Source: WTFY01 sp011523795 (GTDB lineage Bacteria > Pseudomonadota > Gammaproteobacteria > UBA4575). From it: a DNA stretch of 64,000 nt. The position numbers were made by a program, and so were the translations under genes. Numbering within the stretch: position 1 is the first letter of the stretch; each line of letters opens with the position of its first letter. The stretch is from assembly GCA_965207475.1 (NCBI GenBank), contig OZ242278.1, positions 868,001-932,000 of the forward strand, in the 5' to 3' direction. Below, in pieces: positions 52,856 to 61,525 of the stretch. The notes beneath the pieces were generated by a model. It searched no databases, had not been told where the DNA came from, and saw only the letters and a list, made by a program, of their open reading frames with translations.

Positions 52856-55800
52856 TCAAACCACCCAGTCTGCAGAAAGCATCTCGGCCTGTTCGAGCAC
52901 TGTCAGCGTTGCCTTCTCCTGCTTGTCGGGAGGGTAGCCATGCTTGCGCAGGATGCGCTTGACCAGTCGGCGAAGGTTGGCACGGACATTCTCGCGCAGC
53001 GTCCAGTCAATGGTCACGTTGCTGCGGACCGTCTCGACAAGCTCCTGGGCAATGCTGCGCAAAACTTCGTCACCTAACACCTGGACGGCACTGTCATTGG
53101 TCTCCAAAGCATCATAGAAGGCGAGCTCCTCTTCGGTCAGACCTAGCATCTCGCCACGGGCATTGGCCTCACGCAGGTCATGGGCAAGCTGGATCAGCTC
53201 TTCAATCACCTGTGCGGCCTCGATGGCGCGGTTTTGATAGCGCCGCAGTGTCTGCTCCAGCATCTCGGCGAAGGATCGCGCCTGCACGACGTTTTTTCTT
53301 TTGCGTTTGGCAAGCTCCCCTTTCAGCAACTTTTGCAAAAGCTCCACTGCAAGATTGCGTTGGGGCATATCGCGGACTTCTGCAAGAAACTCGTCTGACA
53401 GTATGGAGAGGTCGGGTTTTTTCAGCCCGGCAGCAGCAAATATATCAATGACCTCTTCCGAAGCCACTGCACGTGAGACAATCTGGCGTATCGCATGATT
53501 GATCTCCTCCTCCGTTCTCGATCCAGGATCCGTGCGCTTGGCCAACACGGACCGTACAGACTGGAAGAACGCCACGTCATCACGAATCCTGATCGCCTGC
53601 TCATGTGGCACGGCAAGGGCAAAGGCTTGTGACAGTTCCCGCACAGCCTGCAAGCAGCGGTCCTTCCCGTTCTCCTGAGACAGAATGTGCTCCTGTGCTG
53701 CCGGCAGCAGGCCCAGGCGTTCAGCCGGGGTCCCGTTTATCCAGCGGGAATAGTCGAAACCGTGGAACAACCCGCAACAAACCTCGTACTTCTCCAGCAT
53801 GATCGCTACTGCTTCATCCTGGTTGAGGGCTGTCTTTCCCTTGCCGCCACTTTCCGTGTAGGTGGAAAGTGCCCGCTTGAGTTCGTGTGCAAGGCCCAGA
53901 TAGTCGACCACAAGGCCGCCCGGCTTGTCTAGGAACACTCGATTGACACGCGCGATCGCCTGCATGAGTCCATGGCCGCGCATCGGTTTATCGATATACA
54001 TGGTGTGCAGACTGGGCGCATCGAAACCGGTCAGCCACATGTCCCGTACCAGCACGATCCGCAGTGGATCATCGGCATCACGAAATCGATTCGCCAATGC
54101 CTCGCGCCGGGGCTTGTTGCGGATATGCGGTTGCCAGTCAGGCGGGTCGGAAGCTGCACCGGTCATCACGACCTTGATCCGTCCCTGGTCATCGTCTGCA
54201 TGCTCCCAGTCCGGACGCAACTGGACAAGCTCCCGGTAGAGGTCAATACAGATACGCCGGCTCATGCAGACCACCATCGCCTTCCCTTCCATCACTTCAA
54301 GACGGGACTCAAAATGGCTGACGATGTCCTTGGCAATGAGCGACAACCGTTTCTCCGTGCCGACAAGAGCTTCAAGCTGTGCCCACTTGGTCTTGAGCCT
54401 TTCCTTGTGGGTGAGCTCCTCGCCTTCGGTCGCTTCCTCAAAACCGGGATCGATGCTGGGCTTCTCGCCTTCATCGAGCGCCAGCTTCGCCAGACGACTC
54501 TCGTAATAGATTGGAACCGTTGCACCGTCCTCGACCGCACGCTGGATATCGTAGATGCTGATGTAATCCCCGAACACTGCACGGGTGTTGGCGTCTTCAA
54601 GCTCGATCGGTGTGCCGGTAAATCCGACGAACGAGGCATTGGGCAGGGCGTCGCGCATGTGACGGGCAAAACCGTCAATGAAATCGTACTGGCTTCGGTG
54701 TGCCTCATCGGCAATGACCACGATGTTGCTGCGCTCGGATAACACTGGATGCCGGTCACCCTTTTCCTCGGGGAAGAACTTCTGGATGGTGGTAAACACC
54801 ACACCACCGGACTCAACCGCAAGCCGTGCCCGCAGGTCCGTCCTGCTCTCGGCTTGTACAGGTGGTTGGCGCAAAATATCATGACAACGGGCAAAGGTGC
54901 CAAAGAGCTGGTCGTCGAGATCGTTACGATCAGTCAACACGACCACCGTCGGATTTTGCATGACGGGTTCGCGCACGATCCGCCCGGCATAAAAGACCAT
55001 GGTCAGGCTCTTGCCCGAGCCCTGGGTGTGCCAGACGACACCGATGCGCCGGTCACCCAGGTCGCCACCCGGTGAACACCCTGACCTGTAGCAGCCCGCT
55101 TCTTCCTGTGCGCTGGCAGCTTGCTGCAGTTCAGCCGCCCTCAGCGTCTCGGCGACAGCCGTTTCGACGGCATGGAACTGGTGGTACCCGGCCATTTTTT
55201 TGATCGATGCACCACCGCCATCGTCCTCGTAGACCATGAAGTCGCGGATCAGAGCTAGGAACCGGCTCGGCTCGAATGCACCCACTAACATTACCTGCAA
55301 TTGCGGCATGTGAGGCTCAGCCAGTGTGTCGCCTGAGATCGTGCGCCAGGGCTTGAACCATTCACGTCCAGCCGTCAGCGTGCCGATTCGCGCCTCCACT
55401 CCGTCGGAGACAACGATCACTTCGTTAAAGGAAAATAACGACGGCAACTCCGCCTTGTAGGTCTGGATCTGTTGCCATGCGGTCCAGATGGTTGCATCCT
55501 CATTGGCGGGGTTCTTGAGTTCGATGATGGCCAGAGGCAGCCCGTTGACGAACAACACTACGTCGGGCCGCCGCTCATGCCTGTTCTCGACGACGGTGAA
55601 CTGGTTCACGGCCAGCCAATCGTTGTTGGAAGGCTCCTCAAAATCGATAATGCGTGCCTGAATGCCGCGGACCACGCCGTTATCACCACGGTATTCAACG
55701 TTGACACCTTCCATCAGCATTCGGTGTATGGCACGGTTGCACGTCTCAAGCGATACGCCTTCCGGGCTGATCAGCTTGTTCAAAGCTTCATCGAGGGCTG

Positions 55801-55993
55801 AGGGCGGGAACCCAGGATTGAGTCGTGCGAGCGCATCACGAAGTCGCTGTTCCAGCACAACCGTACCATAATCCGGTCGCTCCATGCCCGGTGCCTCGGG
55901 CGCGATGTCTGGGCCATGAACGATTGTCCAGTCAAGGCTGGCAAACCATCCCAGAGCTGCATCTTCGACTTGACTTTCGGTAAATCGGCTCAT
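52856..55993 (-). CDS. hsdR: Type I restriction enzyme R subunit HsdR
   Basis: HsdR translocates and cleaves DNA as part of the HsdR2M2S complex. From the ATG at 55993 it has 1045 residues. The N-terminal nuclease shows the PD-ExK set D144, E158 and K160 (RPDVVLF, IIELKN). The SF2 motor has Walker A QGSGKS (K328), DEAH (429-432) and GFTGTPIELEDANTRAVFGDYI. A helical C-terminal domain contacts the methylase core. Its ATG overlaps the preceding stop as ATGA. It is the last gene of the restriction operon. No frameshift or missing motif is seen. Confidence 0.95.
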   Translation of the reverse strand: MSRFTESQVEDAALGWFASLDWTIVHGPDIAPEAPGMERPDYGTVVLEQRLRDALARLNPGFPPSALDEALNKLISPEGVSLETCNRAIHRMLMEGVNVEYRGDNGVVRGIQARIIDFEEPSNNDWLAVNQFTVVENRHERRPDVVLFVNGLPLAIIELKNPANEDATIWTAWQQIQTYKAELPSLFSFNEVIVVSDGVEARIGTLTAGREWFKPWRTISGDTLAEPHMPQLQVMLVGAFEPSRFLALIRDFMVYEDDGGGASIKKMAGYHQFHAVETAVAETLRAAELQQAASAQEEAGCYRSGCSPGGDLGDRRIGVVWHTQGSGKSLTMVFYAGRIVREPVMQNPTVVVLTDRNDLDDQLFGTFARCHDILRQPPVQAESRTDLRARLAVESGGVVFTTIQKFFPEEKGDRHPVLSERSNIVVIADEAHRSQYDFIDGFARHMRDALPNASFVGFTGTPIELEDANTRAVFGDYISIYDIQRAVEDGATVPIYYESRLAKLALDEGEKPSIDPGFEEATEGEELTHKERLKTKWAQLEALVGTEKRLSLIAKDIVSHFESRLEVMEGKAMVVCMSRRICIDLYRELVQLRPDWEHADDDQGRIKVVMTGAASDPPDWQPHIRNKPRREALANRFRDADDPLRIVLVRDMWLTGFDAPSLHTMYIDKPMRGHGLMQAIARVNRVFLDKPGGLVVDYLGLAHELKRALSTYTESGGKGKTALNQDEAVAIMLEKYEVCCGLFHGFDYSRWINGTPAERLGLLPAAQEHILSQENGKDRCLQAVRELSQAFALAVPHEQAIRIRDDVAFFQSVRSVLAKRTDPGSRTEEEINHAIRQIVSRAVASEEVIDIFAAAGLKKPDLSILSDEFLAEVRDMPQRNLAVELLQKLLKGELAKRKRKNVVQARSFAEMLEQTLRRYQNRAIEAAQVIEELIQLAHDLREANARGEMLGLTEEELAFYDALETNDSAVQVLGDEVLRSIAQELVETVRSNVTIDWTLRENVRANLRRLVKRILRKHGYPPDKQEKATLTVLEQAEMLSADWVV

Positions 55994-57063
55994 CCTAGTT
56001 CCGATTTTTTTGCTCGGTAGGCGACCCAAATGTCGTTTATGGATTCAACAGCCAAGGCCTCTTTCATCTTTTTAATGGCTAGAGGCGAATATCGAGCGAA
56101 CTTTGCATTGCCAATCTTGATTTCCTTGAAACATTCACTGTCCTCGCGAAGGCCAAGATGATCAACAACTGCACGCGACTTTGGTTGCGTGAGGCCAACA
56201 TTCTTGGCCAGTTGTGTCGCACTTAGACTGTAGAAGTCCAGTTCGTTTACCCTGCGTAATGCAACAACTGCTCCACTCCCCTCACCCTCACTCAAAAGCT
56301 GGACAGGTATTCCTTCATTTTTAGTCAGACGAAGACTGAGCGTCGGCCAATCAGGCTCTGCGGTAATGTTGATGGAAGCCACACCAGGGAAAACAGACGA
56401 CCATGTCTCTCCTTCTATGAGACGCTTGCAAACCTTCTCTAGCTCTCTGTCGCTCGGTTGCTCGTAAATGCCATTCACCGCACTCTCTAACACTGCCAAA
56501 CTCCGCATTTTAGCGACTGCATCCATCCTTTTTCTTGTCCCAGGTACTAAAAGATCCTTTATTTCCTTTACCTCTTTATCAAATAGAGCCGATAAATCCT
56601 TAGGCGCTGTTGTGGAAACAGGAAGGACTCGCTCGGGAAGCTCAAGCACGAGCTTTTTTTCGAAAACATCGTCGCAAATATCACGGAAAAGCGTCACCCC
56701 AGCCTGGGCGTAGAAGTACAACTGATGCTCGGACATGTCGATGAGGTAATGCTGGGCTGCGTCGCGTAGTCCGTTAATTGTCTGCAGCGTGAGTGCCTGT
56801 TCATCAGTTAGAAATTTCAGGCTGGCATCGGTGAGCCCTTTCCGTACACAGGCATCAAATCCAATGGTTTGTTTCTCATGGGGTTTCCGTATCTTTCCAA
56901 GTCTATGACGGATCACTGCTTTGAGTAGCATCTCAAATGAGTGATCCAACATGATAAGGACAGTCTCGCTCCTGCCACAATCCCAAGGCCGGTTGAAATG
57001 GTCAATGGATAGCACCAGCGCATTTATCGCCTTCTCGCGAAGTTGGCGAACTTCCTTTTTCAC
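55990..57063 (-). CDS. DUF3644-like protein inside the restriction operon
   Basis: A 357-residue protein starting with GTG. The N-terminal region KAINALVLSIDHFNRPWDCGRSETVLIMLDHSFEMLLKAVI resembles the DUF3644 domain, a helical HEPN-like fold. It has GLRDAAQHYLIDMSEHQLY, where R-D-A-A-Q-H gives an Rx4H arrangement. The C-terminal third (YSLSATQLAKNVGLTQPKSRAVVDHLGL) looks like a helix-turn-helix. It overlaps hsdS upstream (GTGA) and hsdR downstream (ATGA), so it is translated as part of the operon. The function is unknown; a DNA- or RNA-directed accessory of restriction is plausible. Confidence 0.75.
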   Translation of the reverse strand: MKKEVRQLREKAINALVLSIDHFNRPWDCGRSETVLIMLDHSFEMLLKAVIRHRLGKIRKPHEKQTIGFDACVRKGLTDASLKFLTDEQALTLQTINGLRDAAQHYLIDMSEHQLYFYAQAGVTLFRDICDDVFEKKLVLELPERVLPVSTTAPKDLSALFDKEVKEIKDLLVPGTRKRMDAVAKMRSLAVLESAVNGIYEQPSDRELEKVCKRLIEGETWSSVFPGVASINITAEPDWPTLSLRLTKNEGIPVQLLSEGEGSGAVVALRRVNELDFYSLSATQLAKNVGLTQPKSRAVVDHLGLREDSECFKEIKIGNAKFARYSPLAIKKMKEALAVESINDIWVAYRAKKSELG

Positions 57064-58679
57064 ACCAAGGCTTCCACCACCTTCTCAGCTTCGCGGAGAC
57101 GGATTTCGCCGGACATGAGTTTTGGCAGAAGCATGTCACGGGTCTGGGCAAGTATTCGCTTTTCACGGCGGTTTGATAGCAGTCGATCAAAAAAAATACA
57201 AACCGCCTGATCAAACGAATCAAATAGCCGAGGGTCGGCAACGAGCACCTCACAAGGCAGTAAGGCCTTAGGCTGAACCCTCTGATGGCTCTTTGACGTG
57301 CCAGTAACCATAGCGACCATCCCCCTCCTGAAACTTGAGGTCCTAAAGAGACAGTACAGAATGCTGCAGGTTGCCGGTTGGTGAGGCGTAAAGGTCAGGA
57401 ATTCGGTGGACGCAATCTGAGGTACCTCTCTCTTGGGGTTAGGTAACCATACCCTTTCTATCTCAGGATTCAGTTTGGTGAGAAGAACCGCACCCTCTGG
57501 CACAATTGTTTTATTGCTTTTTATCGAACTTCCCGTATCAAAGGATGGCTCGTTTGCAGCATCGTAAGCTGGAATACTATAGTGCTCAAAGATGCGTTCA
57601 GGCTCGGCGCTGGGTGAAGCTGTCGCGCTATGATGATGTGCTAGATCGCTTAGGGTGTAGGTTTGCCACCCCAACGGCTTCCCCTTATCATCCAGCACAT
57701 CAGGAAACAAGTCCCAGATATCGGATGAAAGATAAGGTTCTCTGCCTTCCATTTTCGCACGAGTGGGACCGAAATCCACAAACCAGTCCTTGAAGATTGC
57801 CTGCGCCATCGCTTCCAGAATCTCGTTCATGCGCCGGTTCAGCTCGATCTTGTCGTCCAGCGTGCCAAGAATATGGGCAATGGCGCGCTGTTCGGGGAGC
57901 GGTGGAAGATATATCTCTAAGTCCTCAATGTCCGAAGGGCGAATAGCTGGATATGCAGAGGTACTATGCTCTGCAATTACCTGTAAACGCTCAATGATAG
58001 AGTCCTGCACTAGAAACCAGTAAATAAAATCGGTATGCGAAACATCATATTTTCCGCTGAATACAAAGAAGCCCGTAGAAACCAAAAAATTTTCAGGTAC
58101 ATTTTTCAGTACCCCAAAATGTCTTTGGTTCGGACGCACCATGGAATACACAATATCGCCCTGTTTAGCCTTCCGCTTTGCTCGGCTAGGAACCGCATCT
58201 GTCACAACACTGAAGTGCTGAACTTCAGCTATTCGGTTTTCTGTAATACTGCTCGTGTCAAGATAGTTGATACATGACCAAGTCTCGGTTGGTGAATAGC
58301 TAGCATCATTCTTTTCAATGCAATCACCCAATCGAAACTTAGGCCATTTGTGCCCGGCGGTTAGTTTTTCTGGTTCGACTAAGACTATATGTTCCGCTTC
58401 AATTTGCTTGCGGAAAGATTCCGGCACTTCGTCCCAGACAAACAGGTCCACGTGGAATGGAAGATCGCTCTCATCTAACGCTTCTCGCAAATTCCCAATA
58501 AGATGCTTTTGTTCGGGTTTAGAAAATATCACCAGATCCAAATCAGATTGCGGTCGCGAGGTCCATTTTGCACGGGAACCATAGGCCCAAGCTGTAGTAC
58601 CCGGCAAATTCCGCTCAAGCAACGTTAGGATCGTCCGGCGCTGCCCTGTAGTAATATCGATGGCAGAACCTACTCCCAT
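57060..58679 (-). CDS. hsdS: MNT nucleotidyltransferase fused to type I specificity subunit HsdS
   Basis: A 539-residue fusion. Residues 1 to about 105 form a minimal nucleotidyltransferase with the complete catalytic set: G34-S35, D47 and D49 (GSRAKWTSRPQSDLD, i.e. GSX10DXD) and a third aspartate at D78 (FHVDLF). From about residue 112 (KWPKFRLGDCIEK) it is a standard HsdS with two target-recognition domains. The conserved spacer is IYLPPLPEQRAIAHILGTLDDKIELNRRMNEILEAMAQAIFKDWF, and the end is LLPKLMSGEIRLREAEKV. The ATG has GGAGAG upstream. It overlaps the HEPN gene by ten bases; in MntA-HepT systems the partner is exactly such a HEPN protein. No stop or frameshift separates the domains. 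Confidence 0.87.
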   Translation of the reverse strand: MGVGSAIDITTGQRRTILTLLERNLPGTTAWAYGSRAKWTSRPQSDLDLVIFSKPEQKHLIGNLREALDESDLPFHVDLFVWDEVPESFRKQIEAEHIVLVEPEKLTAGHKWPKFRLGDCIEKNDASYSPTETWSCINYLDTSSITENRIAEVQHFSVVTDAVPSRAKRKAKQGDIVYSMVRPNQRHFGVLKNVPENFLVSTGFFVFSGKYDVSHTDFIYWFLVQDSIIERLQVIAEHSTSAYPAIRPSDIEDLEIYLPPLPEQRAIAHILGTLDDKIELNRRMNEILEAMAQAIFKDWFVDFGPTRAKMEGREPYLSSDIWDLFPDVLDDKGKPLGWQTYTLSDLAHHHSATASPSAEPERIFEHYSIPAYDAANEPSFDTGSSIKSNKTIVPEGAVLLTKLNPEIERVWLPNPKREVPQIASTEFLTFTPHQPATCSILYCLFRTSSFRRGMVAMVTGTSKSHQRVQPKALLPCEVLVADPRLFDSFDQAVCIFFDRLLSNRREKRILAQTRDMLLPKLMSGEIRLREAEKVVEALV

Positions 58680-59086
58680 GTCTCTCCAGTCATTGTTTGA
58701 TAGAGGCCAATGGCGTCATCAATAAAATTGGGTATCAGATCTATGCAAGCCTTTGCTTTCTCAGGATCATAGTCGTGTGATGTGTCAATACGCGCCTCAG
58801 TATATTGGAACCATTGTTCCAGTGGAGAAGAAAGCAAATCATTCTCGTAAGCCATCCTGAGAATGGGCTTCGGGCTGTTGGGTGGGCTAGCAATTCCCAG
58901 TTCTTCGTTAAGATACTTCTTCAACACTTTCCACAAGCAGTCATAACAAGTCTCGAAACGCTGGATAACAGACTCTTTGATCCCATCGTGTATGAACTCA
59001 GGCAGATCGGAATCAAGATTCCGGTAATTTCCATACTGTTCCTCAAGGCGCTTGAGAGATAGCTTGTACTTACTGTAATCGATCAT
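58670..59086 (-). CDS. HEPN-domain protein (HI0074/HepT-like toxin)
   Basis: A 138-residue helical protein of the nucleotidyltransferase substrate-binding (HI0074) branch of HEPN. Recognisable parts are SVIQRFETCYDCLWKVLKKYL, SPKPILRMAYENDLL and the motif EARIDTSHDYDPEKA. R99, H104 and Y106 form RX4HXY, the ribonuclease motif whose tyrosine is AMPylated by MntA antitoxins in studied pairs. Its 3' end overlaps the downstream MNT-HsdS fusion by ten bases, in the classic HEPN-MNT pairing. It may be an RNase toxin held inactive by the fused nucleotidyltransferase. Confidence 0.85.
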   Translation of the reverse strand: MIDYSKYKLSLKRLEEQYGNYRNLDSDLPEFIHDGIKESVIQRFETCYDCLWKVLKKYLNEELGIASPPNSPKPILRMAYENDLLSSPLEQWFQYTEARIDTSHDYDPEKAKACIDLIPNFIDDAIGLYQTMTGETWE

Positions 59087-59105
59087 ATTTAAACAGGATA
59101 ACTTG

Positions 59106-59354
59106 TCAGTTTGATGTTCGACGAAGTGCCAACGCTTCGATGATTGTCACAGCCTCTTGAGGGGCCGTAGGGTGATCGTCCGGATTCCCATGCTGCCCTT
59201 CCCATTCGTGAACACCCATGTTCAGTGCTATGGGAATGACGGAAATCTGCTCTGGAGACAGGTCGTCATAACCCTCTTCATACCCACTGACGACCACTCG
59301 CATGTCCTCGGGATAATCTTTCAACAGATCGATCATGGCTCGAACATTCATCAT
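59106..59354 (-). CDS. Small acidic protein between hsdM and the HEPN gene
   Basis: An 82-residue acidic protein: MIDLLKDYPEDMRVVVSGYEEGYDDLSPEQ, a middle with HEWEGQHGNPDDHPTA, and EAVTIIEALALRR at the end. The start resembles small proteins I recall from phage and island contexts that begin with a 'LL..YP.D..V...GYE.GYDD' pattern; no function is known. Its ATG overlaps the hsdM stop (ATGATGA run), so it is coupled to the methylase. A regulatory or anti-toxin role would be a guess. Confidence 0.7.
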   Translation of the reverse strand: MMNVRAMIDLLKDYPEDMRVVVSGYEEGYDDLSPEQISVIPIALNMGVHEWEGQHGNPDDHPTAPQEAVTIIEALALRRTSN

Positions 59355-60961
59355 TTTTTCTGCCCTCTAAATCCCAGCGTTTCCAGATTGTGAATTATAG
59401 CGGCATCCAGCCTAGAACCTTTAGCCTGCTGCTCATATAGCTGTTTGACAAGATGCCTCATACTATCTTCGAACGGTTCGCTATCATCCTCTTGTGGGGG
59501 GATACCCACGTAACGCCCAGGGGTCAACACATGGTCATGCCTGCGCACTTCATCCAGCGGCGTGCTCTGGCAAAAGCCGGGAACATCCGCATAGGTGCTC
59601 CTGCCATCACTCGTACGCCAAGCGTGATAGGTATCAGCGATGCGTGTGATGTCCTCATCTGTCAGTTCGCGATGCGTGCGGTCCACCATGCGGCCAAGTG
59701 TGCGCGCATCGATAAAAAGGATCTCACTCTGCCGGTCACGGAACGTGCCGTTACTGCGATTTCGCGCAAGGAACCACAGGCAGGCCGGGATTTGGGTCGA
59801 GTAGAAGAGCTGTCCAGGCAAGGCCACCATACAGTCGACAAGACCCGCCTCGATCAGGTTCTTGCGGATCTCACCTTCCCCCGACTGGGCCGATGACATC
59901 GATCCGTTGGCCAGCACAAAACCTGCCACACCACCCGGTGCCAGATGGTGCACCATGTGCTGCATCCAGGCAAAGTTTGCGTTGCCCTTGGGCGGAACAC
60001 CGTATTTCCAGCGCCTGTCGTCCTTGAGCCGCTCCCCGCCCCAGTCCTTCATGTTGAACGGTGGATTGGCCAGGATGAAATCGGCCTTCAAATCCGGATG
60101 ACGGTCATTATGAAAGCTGTCCCCATGTGCGATCTGTCCTTCAATCCCTCGAATCGCAAGGTTCATCTGCGCAATGCGCCAGGTCGTGTAATTGGATTCC
60201 TGCCCATAGATCGAGATGCTGCCGCGTGCCCAGCCCCCATTCCCGTTGCCGGTAGCATGCGCATCAATAAATGCAATGGACTGCACGAACATACCGGAAG
60301 AACCACAGCAGGGATCATAGACACGACCCTCATACGGCTCCAGCATCTCAACCAATAACCGGACAACACAGCGTGGCGTATAGAACTCTCCGCCCTTCTT
60401 GCCTTCGGCGCTTGCGAACTGCGACAGGAAGTATTCGTAGACCCTGCCGAGCACATCCTTGGAGCGGGAAGCCTCATCGCCTACCCGGATATTGCTCACC
60501 ATATCGATGAGCTGGCCCAGCCGTTGCTTGTCGAGGGCCTGGCGGCCATAGTCCTTGGGCAGTACATCCTTTAGTATCGGGTTGTCGCGTTCAATGGCGA
60601 CCATCGCGGCATCGACGGTCTGCCCTATAGTCGGCTGGCGTGCCTGTGCTTTCAGGTATGTCCATCGCGCCTCAGCAGGTACCCAGAAGATGTTCTCGGC
60701 GCGGTACTCGTCCGGATCCTCCGGGTCAGCACCCTGATCTGTTTCGGCCTCAAGGCATGCATGCCTCTCCTCGAACGCATCGGAGATGTATTTCAGGAAG
60801 ATCAGGCCCAGAACGACATGCTTGTATTCGGCAGCATCCATTGAACCGCGCAAGGTATCAGCCATACCCCAGAGTTCGGCTTCATAACCGGTCGTTGCAG
60901 CCTGAACTCCAACAGCTTTACCGCCGTGGGTCCCTGCATTTTTTGGTTGCCCTTTGGCCAT
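59351..60961 (-). CDS. hsdM: Type I restriction-modification methyltransferase HsdM
   Basis: HsdM is the N6-adenine methyltransferase subunit, working with HsdS to protect host DNA. The 536 residues carry the helical N-terminal domain (ADTLRGSMDAAEYKHVVLGLIFLKYISDAFEER), the SAM site in YDPCCGSSGMFVQS (from residue 215) and the catalytic NPPF at 299-302 (ILANPPFNMKDWGG). It is the first gene of the six-gene minus-strand operon hsdM, small ORF, HEPN, MNT-hsdS, DUF3644, hsdR. Confidence 0.96.
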   Translation of the reverse strand: MAKGQPKNAGTHGGKAVGVQAATTGYEAELWGMADTLRGSMDAAEYKHVVLGLIFLKYISDAFEERHACLEAETDQGADPEDPDEYRAENIFWVPAEARWTYLKAQARQPTIGQTVDAAMVAIERDNPILKDVLPKDYGRQALDKQRLGQLIDMVSNIRVGDEASRSKDVLGRVYEYFLSQFASAEGKKGGEFYTPRCVVRLLVEMLEPYEGRVYDPCCGSSGMFVQSIAFIDAHATGNGNGGWARGSISIYGQESNYTTWRIAQMNLAIRGIEGQIAHGDSFHNDRHPDLKADFILANPPFNMKDWGGERLKDDRRWKYGVPPKGNANFAWMQHMVHHLAPGGVAGFVLANGSMSSAQSGEGEIRKNLIEAGLVDCMVALPGQLFYSTQIPACLWFLARNRSNGTFRDRQSEILFIDARTLGRMVDRTHRELTDEDITRIADTYHAWRTSDGRSTYADVPGFCQSTPLDEVRRHDHVLTPGRYVGIPPQEDDSEPFEDSMRHLVKQLYEQQAKGSRLDAAIIHNLETLGFRGQKK

Positions 60962-61316
60962 ACGTCTTGTACCTGTCCGTAATTTTACATCACATATCCG
61001 TCATTCTGTTGACTAATTGCTCCCACCTCTTCCTCAACAGCGACATCTTCAAAGTCACTCCGATGGAACGAAGGGCTTGACAGGCTGCAGAGCTGTACTT
61101 GGTCTCGAATTTGTCATGAATGCCACAGGAACCAAATTTCTGGGTACTGGAAGCAATCTGCAAGACTGTTGTCAAAACTGTCATTTTCTTGCACGCAAAC
61201 ATTACTGGGATAGTCCCATATACAGCCATAAGCAGATTTCCTGCGAAAGACGAAAAGCCATAGACAACTACCCAGGCCCATGCTACTTTCATGGCGAATG
61301 GAGCAGTGCTGACCCC
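60962..61316. other. Intergenic region upstream of hsdM
   Basis: No supported gene is seen in these 355 bp. A minus-strand open frame (60990-61292) reads LRSIGVTLKMSLLRKRWEQLVNRMTDM at its end but has no recognisable family. The hsdM promoter must lie here; TAAAAT about 20 bp before the ATG is only a weak candidate. Confidence 0.45.
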
Positions 61317-61479
61317 TCATAATGGTGGCGACGCTAACGCCACCGGCTCTTTCCAGGAAGTGATCCTCTCTATGTCCTTCAAGGAAACATTCCTTGCGGG
61401 CCTTCTTCTTGTACTGGTGAAAACCGTTATCGGAAAATGTCGGTTGCTGCGTAACATCCTGTCCTCGCTGAAATCTCAC
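61317..61479 (-). pseudogene. Frameshifted N-terminal remnant of an IS5-family transposase
   Basis: The first frame reads QQPTFSDNGFHQYKKKARKECFL. After a one-base shift it continues KDIERITSWKEPVALASPP and stops at 61317. The pattern (QPTFSD, then KK-R-FL-DIERI-WK, then PP) matches the start of IS5-group transposases. Everything downstream is gone. It lies between hsdM and the ApeA-like gene, another trace of mobile DNA in the island. Confidence 0.55.
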
Positions 61480-61525
61480 TACGGATTATAATAGGGATGA
61501 CTGAGTTAATCAGACCTTCCCTAAA

